Position numbers and translations under genes: made by a program | Part shown: positions 16,437 through 24,916 of the stretch, piece by piece | Layout: the number at the start of each line of letters is the position of its first letter | How positions within the stretch are numbered: position 1 is the first letter of the stretch | Assembly: GCF_003130705.1 (NCBI RefSeq) | Contig: NZ_CP021354.1 | Span: forward strand, 2,108,001 to 2,172,000 | From: Rhodococcus oxybenzonivorans | GTDB taxonomy: Bacteria; Actinomycetota; Actinomycetes; Mycobacteriales; Mycobacteriaceae | Length of the DNA: 64,000 nt | Reading direction: 5' to 3' | Notes under the pieces: generated by a model | Seen by the model: the letters and a program-made list of their open reading frames with translations, nothing else | What the model was told of the DNA's origin: nothing | Database searches by the model: none

Positions 16437-17990
16437 GTGGAAGTCGAGAAGTCCGGCGACACGCTGGTCGTCCGCGCCCGCGACGGAGCGGTGTGCGGGC
16501 ACGCCGACGGCGACGTCTACGCATGGAAGGGCATCCCGTTCGCGGCAGCCCCCGTCGGAGCGCTGCGGTTCCGGGCGCCCGCCCCACCGTCCCCCTGGAA
16601 CGGTGTGCGCGACTGCGCCATCTTCGGGCCCATGGCGCCGCAGGGGAACGGCACCGCCGTGCCGATAGACGCGGGACTCGAGATGGACGAGGACTGCCTC
16701 TCGATCAACGTGTGGGCCCCGGAACCGGACGGCACACCGCGGCCGGTGATGGTGTGGATCCACGGGGGTGCGTACTGCCTGGGAACGGCGGCGCAGAGCA
16801 TCTACGACGGGCGCATCCTGTCCACCGTCGGTGACCTGGTGGTGGTGTCGTTCAACTACCGGGTGGGTGCGCTCGGCTTCCTCGACCTGTCGTCGTTCTC
16901 CACGGCCGAGCACGTGTTCGAGACGAACATCGGACTGCGCGATCAGGTCGCGGCACTCGCATGGGTGCGCGAGAACATTTCGGCCTTCGGCGGGGATCCG
17001 GACGAGGTGACCGTGTTCGGCGAATCGTCCGGCGCCGGATCGATCACCACACTGATGACCTGTCCGAGCGCGGAAGGACTGTTCCACCGTGCGATCGCGC
17101 AGAGCCCACCGGCCACCTCCGTCTACGGGAGCGAGCGCGCCGCCACGGTGGCCCGGCAATTCCTCGACATCCTCAGGCTGGCGCCGGAGGAGTCCGCCAC
17201 TCTGCTCCGCCTTCCGTACGACCAGATCATCGAAGCCAGCGACACGCTGGTCAACGAGGTGCCCACCAAGATTCCGGGCACACTCGCCATGGCACCTGTC
17301 GTCGACCGCGACTTCCTGCCGCGGTACCCGGTGGCGGCGTTCCAGAAGGGGTACTCCCACCGGATCCCGCTCATCATCGGTTCCAACAAGGACGAGTCCT
17401 CGCTCTTCAAGCTGATGAAGTCGCCGTTGCTGCCGGTCACGTCCGATTCGGTGCAGGAGATGCTCCGGGCCATCGCCACCGATCATCCCGACCTCCCCGC
17501 CAACCGGCTCGCCGACATCCTGGCCGCCTACCCGGACCGCGGAAAATCTCGGGGTGCGCTGGCGATGTCCCGAGATGCCGCGTTCCGGATGCCCGCCCTG
17601 TGGGTCGCGGACGCACACAGTCGCCACTCACCGACGTGGATGTACCGGTTCGATGCGGCCACCCCGATCCTCAAGGCTGCGCGCATCGGGGCGGGGCATG
17701 CCACCGAGCTGCCGTACGTGTTCGGCAACTTCGGCACCCTGAACGTCGATCCCACGTTCTGGTTGGGCGGGCGGAAGACGGCACTGGAGGTGTCCGGCCG
17801 CGTTCAGCGCCGATGGCTCGCGTTCGTCCGGCATGGCGTTCCGGCGGCGTTGGACGGGTCGAAACACTGGGCTCCCTACGACGAGGACACTCGCGCAACG
17901 CTGCTGATCGACAGCTCCGACACCCTCGTGCAGGACCCGGACCGCGAGATGCGCCTGGCCTGGGGCAACGAGGTGATGGGCTTCAGCTGA
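16437..17990 (+). CDS. Type B carboxylesterase/lipase
   Basis: A 517-residue esterase of the carboxylesterase type B family. The start region GDVYAWKGIPFAAAPVG is canonical. The oxyanion motif is WIHGGAY, the nucleophile Ser197 is in GESSGAG, and the C-terminal His region is GAGHATELPYVFG. It hydrolyses carboxylic esters; the physiological substrate is unknown. GTG at 16437 is chosen because GAGGGGG lies about 9 bases before it; GTG at 16428 is too close to that element. The open frame running back to 15957 crosses the riboswitch and tenA and is not used. It converges with an MFS gene with an 8-base overlap. Confidence 0.9.
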   Translation: MEVEKSGDTLVVRARDGAVCGHADGDVYAWKGIPFAAAPVGALRFRAPAPPSPWNGVRDCAIFGPMAPQGNGTAVPIDAGLEMDEDCLSINVWAPEPDGTPRPVMVWIHGGAYCLGTAAQSIYDGRILSTVGDLVVVSFNYRVGALGFLDLSSFSTAEHVFETNIGLRDQVAALAWVRENISAFGGDPDEVTVFGESSGAGSITTLMTCPSAEGLFHRAIAQSPPATSVYGSERAATVARQFLDILRLAPEESATLLRLPYDQIIEASDTLVNEVPTKIPGTLAMAPVVDRDFLPRYPVAAFQKGYSHRIPLIIGSNKDESSLFKLMKSPLLPVTSDSVQEMLRAIATDHPDLPANRLADILAAYPDRGKSRGALAMSRDAAFRMPALWVADAHSRHSPTWMYRFDAATPILKAARIGAGHATELPYVFGNFGTLNVDPTFWLGGRKTALEVSGRVQRRWLAFVRHGVPAALDGSKHWAPYDEDTRATLLIDSSDTLVQDPDREMRLAWGNEVMGFS

Positions 17991-19224
17991 CGGTCGCCGG
18001 GGCGTCCAGTTCCTTCAGGACCGGAAATGCGCAACAGGCGATACCGAGGACGAGCACCGGGACGGCGAGCACGAAGAACGTCGGCTGAATGCCCCAGGCG
18101 TCGATCATCGGCCCGGCAAGCAGATAGCCCAGCGGACCGGCAGCGTACGCCGTGGACGTCATGACTCCCGTGATCCGCCCGCGCATGTGCTCGGGGCTAC
18201 GAGTTTGCATGGCGTAGTTGGCAATCGGGCCGACCGGCCCGAAGACGAGGCCCTGCAGCAAGGCCAGCGCGAGGATCGCCCACAGGGGCGGGAGGAACGC
18301 CATGGCCACCATGGCCGCGCCCAGGACGATCACCGCGACGAGCATGATCACCCGTCTGGACACGAAGGGGGAGAGCGGCCCGTATGCCAGGGCGCCCACG
18401 ACTCCGCCGACGCTCAGTGCCATCAGCACCGAACCCAGCTGTGCGGGTTTGTCGAGTTCGGTGAAGTACACCGGGAACACGACGGACTCGACAGGCAGGT
18501 ACAGCGCCACCACCGCCATGTCGACCAAGGCGATCGTGCGCAGAAGGCGGTTGTGCCACACGAACTTCAAACCCTCGACGGTGCCGCGCCAGAGTGAGGT
18601 CGGCGCCGACGAGGCGTCGGGCCGGCCGGCATTTTCGAGCCGGAGGAAGGTGATGGTGACGATGGACAAGACGAAGCCGAGGGCCGTCACCCACAATGTG
18701 TTCTCGGCCCCGACCGTGGCGATCAGGACCCCGCCGATACCCGGTCCGACCAGGTAGGCCACGTTGTAATTGGCCTCGTAGAGGCTGTTCATCCGGTCGA
18801 GCGACCACCCGGCCGACGTCGTGGCTGCAGGCAGCATCGATTCCCTCGCCGCGATGCCTGCCGGGTCGAACGCGGCGCCGACTGCCGCGAGGACGGCTAT
18901 GACCAGGACCGACAGGCCCGCCGTGTTCGCCACGATCGGAATGGCGGCAGCCGAGAGTGCGGAGAGGCAATCGGAGATGATCGAGGTGCGGCGCCGACCG
19001 AACAGGTCGACGACCGTGCCCGCGAACAGACTCGACAACAGAAGGGGAAGAGTGGCCGCGCCGGCGACCACCGCCGCGTCGGAGGCGCGGCCGGTTCGCT
19101 CCAGCACCAACCACGGCAACACGACGATTGCGATACCGTTCCCGGTGGCGGAGAACAGGGTTGCCAGATTGAGCAGCACCAGAGGGCCGAGCCGGCGAGG
19201 CGCTGCCGTCTCGGTGGCGGTCAC
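17983..19224 (-). CDS. MFS transporter, MFS_3/enterobactin-exporter-like
   Basis: A 413-residue membrane protein with about 12 hydrophobic segments and no signal peptide. The pattern NLATLFSATGNGIAIVVLPWLVL at the start and VVDLFGRRRTSIISD in the first loop fit the MFS_3 group, which includes EntS-like and macrolide exporters. GTG start with GAGGA 7 bases upstream. Substrate unknown. It is convergent with the carboxylesterase and separated by 85 bases from the next leftward gene, so probably transcribed alone. Confidence 0.83.
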   Translation of the reverse strand: MTATETAAPRRLGPLVLLNLATLFSATGNGIAIVVLPWLVLERTGRASDAAVVAGAATLPLLLSSLFAGTVVDLFGRRRTSIISDCLSALSAAAIPIVANTAGLSVLVIAVLAAVGAAFDPAGIAARESMLPAATTSAGWSLDRMNSLYEANYNVAYLVGPGIGGVLIATVGAENTLWVTALGFVLSIVTITFLRLENAGRPDASSAPTSLWRGTVEGLKFVWHNRLLRTIALVDMAVVALYLPVESVVFPVYFTELDKPAQLGSVLMALSVGGVVGALAYGPLSPFVSRRVIMLVAVIVLGAAMVAMAFLPPLWAILALALLQGLVFGPVGPIANYAMQTRSPEHMRGRITGVMTSTAYAAGPLGYLLAGPMIDAWGIQPTFFVLAVPVLVLGIACCAFPVLKELDAPATVS

Positions 19225-19309
19225 GGCTGAGTCCTCTGGTCGGAGCGAAAAGGTGTTTACTCGACGCTAACAGCGCCGCCGAGACCGCCGCGACCCAATT
19301 TTGTACTCG

Positions 19310-19834
19310 TCACTGATTGCGCTGCAGCGTCAATTCCGCGAGGGCCCGTGCCCCCGCACAAGGATCGCCCGTACCAGAACGGTTCTGCACCCACCAGGTG
19401 ATCACCCCGGAGTAGGCGGCGGTGATTCCGCACGTCGCACTGTCACCGGGCCGCCGGGCGGTGAAGGCCGACGCACCTGCGACGGAGGTGGTGTCCACCT
19501 GGTAGCCGAGCCGATCGGCGACATCACGCTCGCGCTGCAGCGAGTTGTTCTCGAACCAGCCGAACGTCACGTCGAGGGAACCGGCATGCGACAACACCGT
19601 CCACATGCAGACAGCCCCGTAGAAGTACTGGTCGATTCCGTCACCGCCGAGCACCTCCGCGATCTTCTCGTTCGGGACCGCCTCACACTCGCGCAGCAGC
19701 TTGTCGAATCGGTCGGAGCCACCGCCGCTCACACCGGCACCTTCAGGGAGGGGAGTGCCGGTGATCGAGTTACCGCACCCGGTCAGCAGGAGCACTGCCG
19801 CGACAACGGCGGCGAATGTGCGGACGGCGCTCAT
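19310..19834 (-). CDS. DUF3558 lipoprotein
   Basis: A 174-residue predicted lipoprotein: hydrophobic run and lipobox LLTGC with lipidated Cys20. The mature domain has paired cysteines (ECEAV, CMW, CGIT, DPCAGA) and ends AELTLQRN, as in the DUF3558 family common in mycolic-acid bacteria. Function of the family is not established. Its ATG overlaps the stop of the upstream DUF3558 gene (ATGA at 19831-19834), and the two share about the same layout, which points to a tandem duplication. The start at 19834 has AAGAAGG just upstream. Confidence 0.8.
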   Translation of the reverse strand: MSAVRTFAAVVAAVLLLTGCGNSITGTPLPEGAGVSGGGSDRFDKLLRECEAVPNEKIAEVLGGDGIDQYFYGAVCMWTVLSHAGSLDVTFGWFENNSLQRERDVADRLGYQVDTTSVAGASAFTARRPGDSATCGITAAYSGVITWWVQNRSGTGDPCAGARALAELTLQRNQ

Positions 19835-20373
19835 TTCGCCTTCTTCAGAGTGAGGTCGACGAGAGCGGTAGGAGCCGCGCACGGATCGGACGGTGTGACG
19901 CCGACGCCGTACCGGACCAGCCAATGCACGAAATCCGCCCCCGTCGCCACCGCCACCTCACAGAATCCCTCGTTCTGTGAGGAAAACCCCCGATGCCCGG
20001 CGATGTCGAGGTCGTGGACCTCGTGCCCGATTCCCTGCGCCACCGACCGTTCCCGGTCGATCGGGCTGCCGCGGTACCAGGTGAACATCACATATCGGGC
20101 TCCGCCGTCGGCCTCCCAGCGGCATTTGATTCCATTGCGGGACACGGGCTTGAGCCCGGACATCCCCGCCCGCTCGTAGACCTCGCCGTCGGTGAGTGAG
20201 CCGCACTCGCCCACGAACGCTCCCGGCTGGGCGGCCGTCGACGTCCGCGGAAGGGCGTCCGGCATGCCGGTATCGTCACCGTTTCCTGATGCGCAGCCGA
20301 CCAGTGTGAGGGCGGCGGCAGCGGCACACAGGCCGCGGACGGCCAGACGGTCCGACTCAGACGAGCTCCGCAT
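19831..20373 (-). CDS. DUF3558 lipoprotein, tandem partner
   Basis: A 180-residue predicted lipoprotein with lipobox LVGC (Cys27). The mature part has the DUF3558 features: CGSLTDGEVYERAG, IKCRWEADGG, FCEVAVA, DPCAAPTALVDLTL. It overlaps the downstream paralog by four bases (ATGA) and its own start lies inside the 3' end of a GNAT acetyltransferase gene (17-base overlap). The three genes therefore form a compact leftward unit. The start at 20373 is taken because the signal peptide begins here. Surface-located, role unknown. Confidence 0.8.
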   Translation of the reverse strand: MRSSSESDRLAVRGLCAAAAALTLVGCASGNGDDTGMPDALPRTSTAAQPGAFVGECGSLTDGEVYERAGMSGLKPVSRNGIKCRWEADGGARYVMFTWYRGSPIDRERSVAQGIGHEVHDLDIAGHRGFSSQNEGFCEVAVATGADFVHWLVRYGVGVTPSDPCAAPTALVDLTLKKAK

Positions 20374-20632
20374 AGCTCGGATTCTCGGCGATGTAATGCT
20401 CGACGTACGAGCAGGACGGAACCACGGAGAAGCCACGGTCCTTCGTGTCGTCCAGGGCAGCTTTGACAAGTTGAGCGGCCAGTCCCTGCCCCCGGAACTG
20501 TGGGTAGGTGACGGTGTGGTGGAAGTCGCGGACACCGTTCCTCTCGGCGTAATCGGCGTACCCGGCGAGCTGACCGTCGAGGAAGATCTCGAACCGGGAC
20601 TCGGACACGTCGTGCTCTACCTTGACCGCCAC
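20357..20632 (-). CDS. Small GNAT N-acetyltransferase (YjdJ/COG2388 type)
   Basis: A 91-residue minimal GNAT domain. The acetyl-CoA-binding loop QFRGQGLAAQLVKAAL is followed by VPSCSYVEHYIAENPSYAELV, the typical C-terminus of this short subfamily (human GTLF3B/Arabidopsis At1g77540 relatives). It presumably acetylates an amine; substrates of the subfamily are unknown. GTG at 20632 is chosen because AGGAG lies 5 bases upstream. It overlaps the DUF3558 gene by 17 bases and is probably co-transcribed with both lipoproteins. Confidence 0.83.
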   Translation of the reverse strand: MAVKVEHDVSESRFEIFLDGQLAGYADYAERNGVRDFHHTVTYPQFRGQGLAAQLVKAALDDTKDRGFSVVPSCSYVEHYIAENPSYAELV

Positions 20633-20688
20633 AACCACTCCTCTGTTCGCATCGAGCGTGCAATGCTGCGCACACTCGCAGATTACCG

Positions 20689-21861
20689 TCAGTCGGCGAG
20701 GTTGGTGCGCAGGAGCATGACGTTGTAGTCGGACCAGGTGGTGGCGAGGAAGTACAGATCCGACCCCTTCGACCACGGATGCATGTAGGCGCCGTACAGC
20801 TCGGGCACGTCGCGGCTGCTCACCAACACTTCCGGTGCACTCCAGCCGGATTCGAGCCGATCGGACCGCCGCATGACCACCGAGTTGCCGGCGTCCGTGT
20901 ACATCGCGACGAACTGGCCGAGGTATTCGTTGAACTGCACGGACAGCTCGCTGACGGGCCCTGGGATCACGGGCGCGGCAAGGGCGGCATTCGCCTTCAC
21001 CCATGCCTTGCCGTCCCAGTACTCGTACGCGGTGAGGTTTCGAATCTCCGCTTCCGGCACCCGCGACAACCGTGCGTCACCCGAACGGCCGGACGGCGTG
21101 CCGAAGGCGTAGACGAAACCATCGTGTTTGACGTAAGAGCCCATCTGGAAGTTCTCGGCACCGGTGCCGGGCACATTGGGTCGTAGGGTCAGCGGATCCG
21201 TGACCCAGTTCTCGCCGTTGTCGACGGAATACGCGATTCCTGACGCGTTGGTTTCCCATTCGCCGGGAGCGCCCCAGCTCCGCACGGACATGTAATTGAT
21301 GTACTGCACGGGACCCACCGAGATGCCGGTGGTGGGGATGACAGTTTGCTCGACGCCCGGAATCTTCTTGCTCTGGATGATTTCCTTGGAATGATTCGGG
21401 CGGTCGACGGGCGAGTTCTCGATACTCATGCCGTTGGTGAGATCGCGGTCGCTGCTGCGAAGCAGAATGTTGCTGCGCCAGTCGCCGACGAGCCCGCACA
21501 GGGGATTGTCGCTGAGGCCGACCGTATCGCCGAAGGCGGTGAGAACCTGGCCGGCTCCGTTGTCCCACATGATGCCGAGGTCGGTTCCGAGGACGCTGAA
21601 TCGGAAGATCGTGTCGTTGGTGCTGCGGGGCCCAGTGATGTGTGCGACGGCCTGGGTGTGGCCGCGTAGTTCGGGAAGGCGGCCGTCGCTGCCGTTCAGC
21701 CATGGAATCGGATTGATATCGTTGTTCGAGCTCGAACCCAGGCTGCCTGATCCGAGGCACGGCGCCGCCGTCGCAACGGAGGGTGACCACGCGAAAAACG
21801 TGCAGGTAGACGCCAATAGAGCGGGCATGGCCAGTGAAACGACACGGCGGAGCTTGGTCAC
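20689..21861 (-). CDS. Secreted DUF4185 protein, candidate endo-D-arabinan hydrolase (GH183-like)
   Basis: A 390-residue exported protein. Signal peptide with cleavage probably after SVATA (about residue 33), no lipobox. The mature domain has repeated beta-propeller-like units: DLGIMWDNG, LTAFGDTVG, SVRSWGAPGEWETN, IAYSVDNGENWV, FVAMYTDAGNSVVMRRS, GAYMHPWSKG. This is the DUF4185 pattern; members were reported as endo-D-arabinanases acting on mycobacterial cell-wall arabinan (GH183). Wall turnover is thus a reasonable guess for a mycolic-acid bacterium. GTG at 21861 is chosen for GAGAGGT just upstream; ATG at 21882 lacks one. Catalytic residues were not assigned. Confidence 0.8.
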   Translation of the reverse strand: MTKLRRVVSLAMPALLASTCTFFAWSPSVATAAPCLGSGSLGSSSNNDINPIPWLNGSDGRLPELRGHTQAVAHITGPRSTNDTIFRFSVLGTDLGIMWDNGAGQVLTAFGDTVGLSDNPLCGLVGDWRSNILLRSSDRDLTNGMSIENSPVDRPNHSKEIIQSKKIPGVEQTVIPTTGISVGPVQYINYMSVRSWGAPGEWETNASGIAYSVDNGENWVTDPLTLRPNVPGTGAENFQMGSYVKHDGFVYAFGTPSGRSGDARLSRVPEAEIRNLTAYEYWDGKAWVKANAALAAPVIPGPVSELSVQFNEYLGQFVAMYTDAGNSVVMRRSDRLESGWSAPEVLVSSRDVPELYGAYMHPWSKGSDLYFLATTWSDYNVMLLRTNLAD

Positions 21862-21971
21862 GGGCGCACCTCTCTGCGACATTTCGAGCAGGTCCGGTCA
21901 CGCTAGCAACACCTCAGCTGTCACACCAGCCCCTTGCATAACCATTTGGGTACCGTGACGGCCGGGGAAAC

Positions 21972-23345
21972 CTACAGAATGGCGCCCGGGTTGAGGATTC
22001 CCAGAGGATCGAGCGCCTGCTTCACCCGGGCCGTCACATCCATGACGTCCTTACCCACTTGGTCGGGAAGCCACGCCTTCTTCAGCCTTCCCACCCCGTG
22101 TTCGCCGGTGATCGTTCCCCCGAGGGAAATGGCGAGATCCATGATCTCGCCGAACGCGAGCCGGGCACGTTCCGCCATCGCGGCATCCGCGGGATCGAAC
22201 ACGATGAGTGGATGCGTATTGCCGTCGCCGGCATGAGCAATGACAGCGATCAGCACATTTCGTGTCCGTGCGATGGACGCAATACCTTCGACCAGCGCGG
22301 GCAGCTTCGGCAATGGGACTCCGACGTCTTCGAGGAGAAGGCTTCCGAGTCGCTCCACTGCGGGAATGGCGAATCGCCTTGCAGCTGCGAAGGCTTCGCC
22401 CTCCTCGGGATCGTCGGTGGTGAATACCTCCGACGCGCCGCTCGCGGTGCAGGCGTCGGCCATGAGCGAGATCTCTTCCGAGGCAATCGCCCCCGGTGCA
22501 TCCGAGCGGGCGATGAGCATGGCTTCTGCAGTCCGGTCCAGGCCCATCTTCAGCGCATCCTCGACGGCGCCGATCGTCGTGCGGTCCATGAATTCCAGCA
22601 TCGACGGGCGCAGCGAGCGCGTGATGGCCAGCACGGTGTCGGCGGCCGCCTGCACCGACGCGAACGTCGCGACCAAGGTGCACGACGGCGGTTGCGCCGG
22701 GATCAGTCTGAGGGTCACCTCGGTGACGACTCCGAGCGTGCCCTCACTGCCGACGAAAAGTTTGGTCAGCGACAGTCCGGCGACATCCTTGAGGCGGGGC
22801 CCGCCCAACCGCACCGCCGTTCCGTCCGCGAGCACCACTTGCAGGCCGAGTACGTAGTCGGTGGTGACCCCGTACTTCACGCAGCACAGCCCGCCGGCGT
22901 TGGTCGCCACGTTGCCGCCGATGGTGCACATTTCGAACGACGACGGGTCGGGCGGATACCACAACCCATGTTCGGCGGCCGCCGCCTTGACCTCGGCGTT
23001 CAGCAGGCCGGGCTGGGCAACGGCGATACGGGTGACGGGGTCGACGTCGATTCGGCGCATTCGCTCGGTACTGACGACGACGCTGTCCCGTACCGCGGTG
23101 GCACCTCCGCTGAGACCCGAACCGGCCCCGCGGGGGATCACCGGGACCCGATGTCTGCCGGCCCAGCGCAGCACCGCCTGGACTTCCTCGGTGCGCGTCG
23201 GCCGTGCAACGGCGGCGGGCAGGACAGCGTCCGGGTCGCGTGCCCAGTCGTGGCTGTAGGACGCGAGAAGGTCCGGATCGGTGAGCAGGCATCCATGGGG
23301 GAGGGCAGCGTCGAGTTCCGCGAGAGCGTCCGGTGCGATCGTCAT
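21972..23345 (-). CDS. FAD-linked oxidase, glycolate oxidase GlcD / D-lactate dehydrogenase-like
   Basis: A 457-residue flavoprotein. The N-terminal FAD (PCMH) domain has PRGAGSGLSGGA, TIGGNVATNAGG and GSEGTLGVVTEVTLRL. The C-terminal FAD-oxidase domain has HAGDGNTHPLIVFD and ends GEHGVGRLKK plus LDPLGILNPG. The family oxidises 2-hydroxyacids such as glycolate or D-lactate; substrate specificity cannot be read here. No GlcE/GlcF partner lies alongside, so it may be a single-chain enzyme. ATG at 23345 has GAGGAG 7 bases upstream and is preferred over 23429. Confidence 0.88.
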   Translation of the reverse strand: MTIAPDALAELDAALPHGCLLTDPDLLASYSHDWARDPDAVLPAAVARPTRTEEVQAVLRWAGRHRVPVIPRGAGSGLSGGATAVRDSVVVSTERMRRIDVDPVTRIAVAQPGLLNAEVKAAAAEHGLWYPPDPSSFEMCTIGGNVATNAGGLCCVKYGVTTDYVLGLQVVLADGTAVRLGGPRLKDVAGLSLTKLFVGSEGTLGVVTEVTLRLIPAQPPSCTLVATFASVQAAADTVLAITRSLRPSMLEFMDRTTIGAVEDALKMGLDRTAEAMLIARSDAPGAIASEEISLMADACTASGASEVFTTDDPEEGEAFAAARRFAIPAVERLGSLLLEDVGVPLPKLPALVEGIASIARTRNVLIAVIAHAGDGNTHPLIVFDPADAAMAERARLAFGEIMDLAISLGGTITGEHGVGRLKKAWLPDQVGKDVMDVTARVKQALDPLGILNPGAIL

Positions 23346-23858
23346 GTTGTGCTCCTCGCGGGCGGTGGCGGCGTACCCGACGGTAGCGCCGCCAGGACTC
23401 GCCTGCACCCGATTTGGTCGAGCGTCCAACTGAACCGATTCGGAGACTTAGCTTCAGATATCGCCTCAACCTGGACGTTCAGTACAGGTCGGGGCGGGTC
23501 TCGACCGCTCAACTTGTTACCGACGCGTACGAGTCTCACTATGTGAGATCGAGGGTGTTAATTTTTTTGCCTTGGACGACGGAGGGGTATAGAACCCTCC
23601 CGTGCGGGAAACCTGCAGGTAGTCGCACCTCGGGGCAAATTCGGACTTGGGAGTTTTCGATGTAACTCAGGTCACATTCGTCACTCTGTTACCGGATCGT
23701 ATCGAGGGGGCAATGCAAAAAAGCACTTTCCCGGGTTAGCGTTCTGCATCGTCAAACACCGGCGAGGCGTTACACCCAAACGGAGAATCTCACGAAATGT
23801 GAGTCAGATCGCAACTTGGGGCCGGTTTTGCCGCACCGACCCCGGAAGGACCCGCACG
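23346..23858. other. 513-base intergenic region: AT-rich tract, palindromes, possible structured leader
   Basis: Between the flavoprotein start and the next rightward gene no convincing ORF is seen. It holds a perfect palindrome TCTCAC-TAT-GTGAGA (23534-23548), an oligo-T tract soon after, a hairpin GGAGGG/CCCTCC at 23581-23600 followed by GC-rich complementary segments, and a second palindrome CTCAC-GAAAT-GTGAG (23789-23803), 56 bases before the ATG at 23859. This looks like a promoter plus long 5' leader or a small RNA gene. No known riboswitch family was recognised. Confidence 0.5.
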
Positions 23859-24188
23859 ATGCACGCACTCCACCGAGACCCCAGCAGCTACATTTCCGCG
23901 ATGTTCTCGTACGAGTTCATCGACGGTGGTATCGACTACGACTCCATCGAACAGATTCACCGCGGGGAATTCGATGAGTGGGTCTTCGCCCTGGCCGGCT
24001 CGGGACTGTTCACGAACGACGAAGTTCGCGCGATGGTCACCGAGTGGAGTCTGAACCCCAAGGTTCTCCTCAACACGCTGCTCGCCGACGCCGATGAGGT
24101 CACCGCCAAGCGCTGCGAGGTCACCTGGGCAGCACTCGACCGCGTCGCCCCGTTCGCGCCGTCGATGCCCGTCGCCGTCTTCGGCTGA
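23859..24188 (+). CDS. Conserved-looking small acidic protein, function unknown
   Basis: A 109-residue protein, acidic, probably soluble and helical, with no signal peptide or membrane segment. Notable stretches are YEFIDGGIDYDSIEQIHRGEFDEWVF and LNTLLADADEVTAKRCEVTWAALDRVAP; a single Cys lies in the latter. I do not recognise a domain. The ATG at 23859 follows GGAAGGA, a good ribosome site; upstream codons in the frame cross the palindrome region and are unlikely to be translated. It stands alone, with a long regulated-looking leader, and converges with the S51 peptidase gene. Confidence 0.65.
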   Translation: MHALHRDPSSYISAMFSYEFIDGGIDYDSIEQIHRGEFDEWVFALAGSGLFTNDEVRAMVTEWSLNPKVLLNTLLADADEVTAKRCEVTWAALDRVAPFAPSMPVAVFG

Positions 24189-24230
24189 CGTTTCCCGGGG
24201 TCTCCCGCAACTGGCACGCGCGGTGACTCG

Positions 24231-24911
24231 TCATATGGGCTCGGTGGACTCTCCGTCCACCACGATTACCTGTTCGTCCGTCAAGGTGCGGTACTCGATT
24301 CCCGCGAGCTGCAAGGCGGCGACGGTACGCCGGACAGCGGCCGCGTCTTCCAGGGGCACCGTCTCTTCGCCGCCTGAGGGCGTCGCAGGCGGGTGATGCG
24401 GCACGATCGCGAATGGCACCACCCCGAGGCCTTCCCAGATCGGCTGGATGCCACAGGTCTCGAAAACCTCCGACGGGTCATCGGAGGAGTCGAGACCGCG
24501 CAACGTCGGTGTCATGACGCAGGCGCCCGCGCTGTATCCCGCGTAGACGAGCGAATCGTTTGTCAGCAGGTCGCGAAGAACATCGTCCGCACCACTACGC
24601 GCCATCTGGGCACGCAGGACGAACGTGTTTCCGCCCCGCACCCAGAGCATGCCGAATCCCGCCAGCCGGTCTCTCAGCCCGCTCGTGCCGCCGTTCTGCG
24701 TTCCTATGTAGTCGCGAAGATCGACTTCCTCCGGAGAGAACCCCAGGCGCCGCAGCGGCGCCACATCACTGACCACCGCTGAGGCGCGAGCGGACGGTGG
24801 CCAGGCGTCGGCTGCTGCCGCGATCACGCCCACCCGTCCCGGCTTTCCGACGAGCGACATCAGCGGTGCGGGGTCGGCTCCGAACCGGTAGGACGACAGG
24901 AACAAGCGCAT
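24231..24911 (-). CDS. Peptidase S51 (dipeptidase E / cyanophycinase-like) family protein
   Basis: A 226-residue protein of the class I glutamine-amidotransferase-like fold. The nucleophile elbow is GYSAGA (Ser127), the feature of S51 serine peptidases, and MLWVRGGNTFVLR precedes it as in PepE. PepE cleaves Asp-X dipeptides; specificity here is unknown. The likely His base is in VPHHPP. It starts 5 bases after the stop of the MDMPI-family gene and is probably co-transcribed with it. Cytoplasmic. Confidence 0.85.
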   Translation of the reverse strand: MRLFLSSYRFGADPAPLMSLVGKPGRVGVIAAAADAWPPSARASAVVSDVAPLRRLGFSPEEVDLRDYIGTQNGGTSGLRDRLAGFGMLWVRGGNTFVLRAQMARSGADDVLRDLLTNDSLVYAGYSAGACVMTPTLRGLDSSDDPSEVFETCGIQPIWEGLGVVPFAIVPHHPPATPSGGEETVPLEDAAAVRRTVAALQLAGIEYRTLTDEQVIVVDGESTEPI

Positions 24912-24916
24912 CGCGG

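Noticed and set aside
15957..17990. Extended start for the carboxylesterase reaching across tenA and the riboswitch
   Set aside because: The first 160 codons overlap tenA and the THI element and resemble no family sequence; GTG at 16437 fits the ribosome site and family start.
23414..23665. An 83-codon plus-strand ORF in the long intergenic region
   Set aside because: It spans a palindrome and hairpin, lacks a ribosome site, and has no family resemblance.
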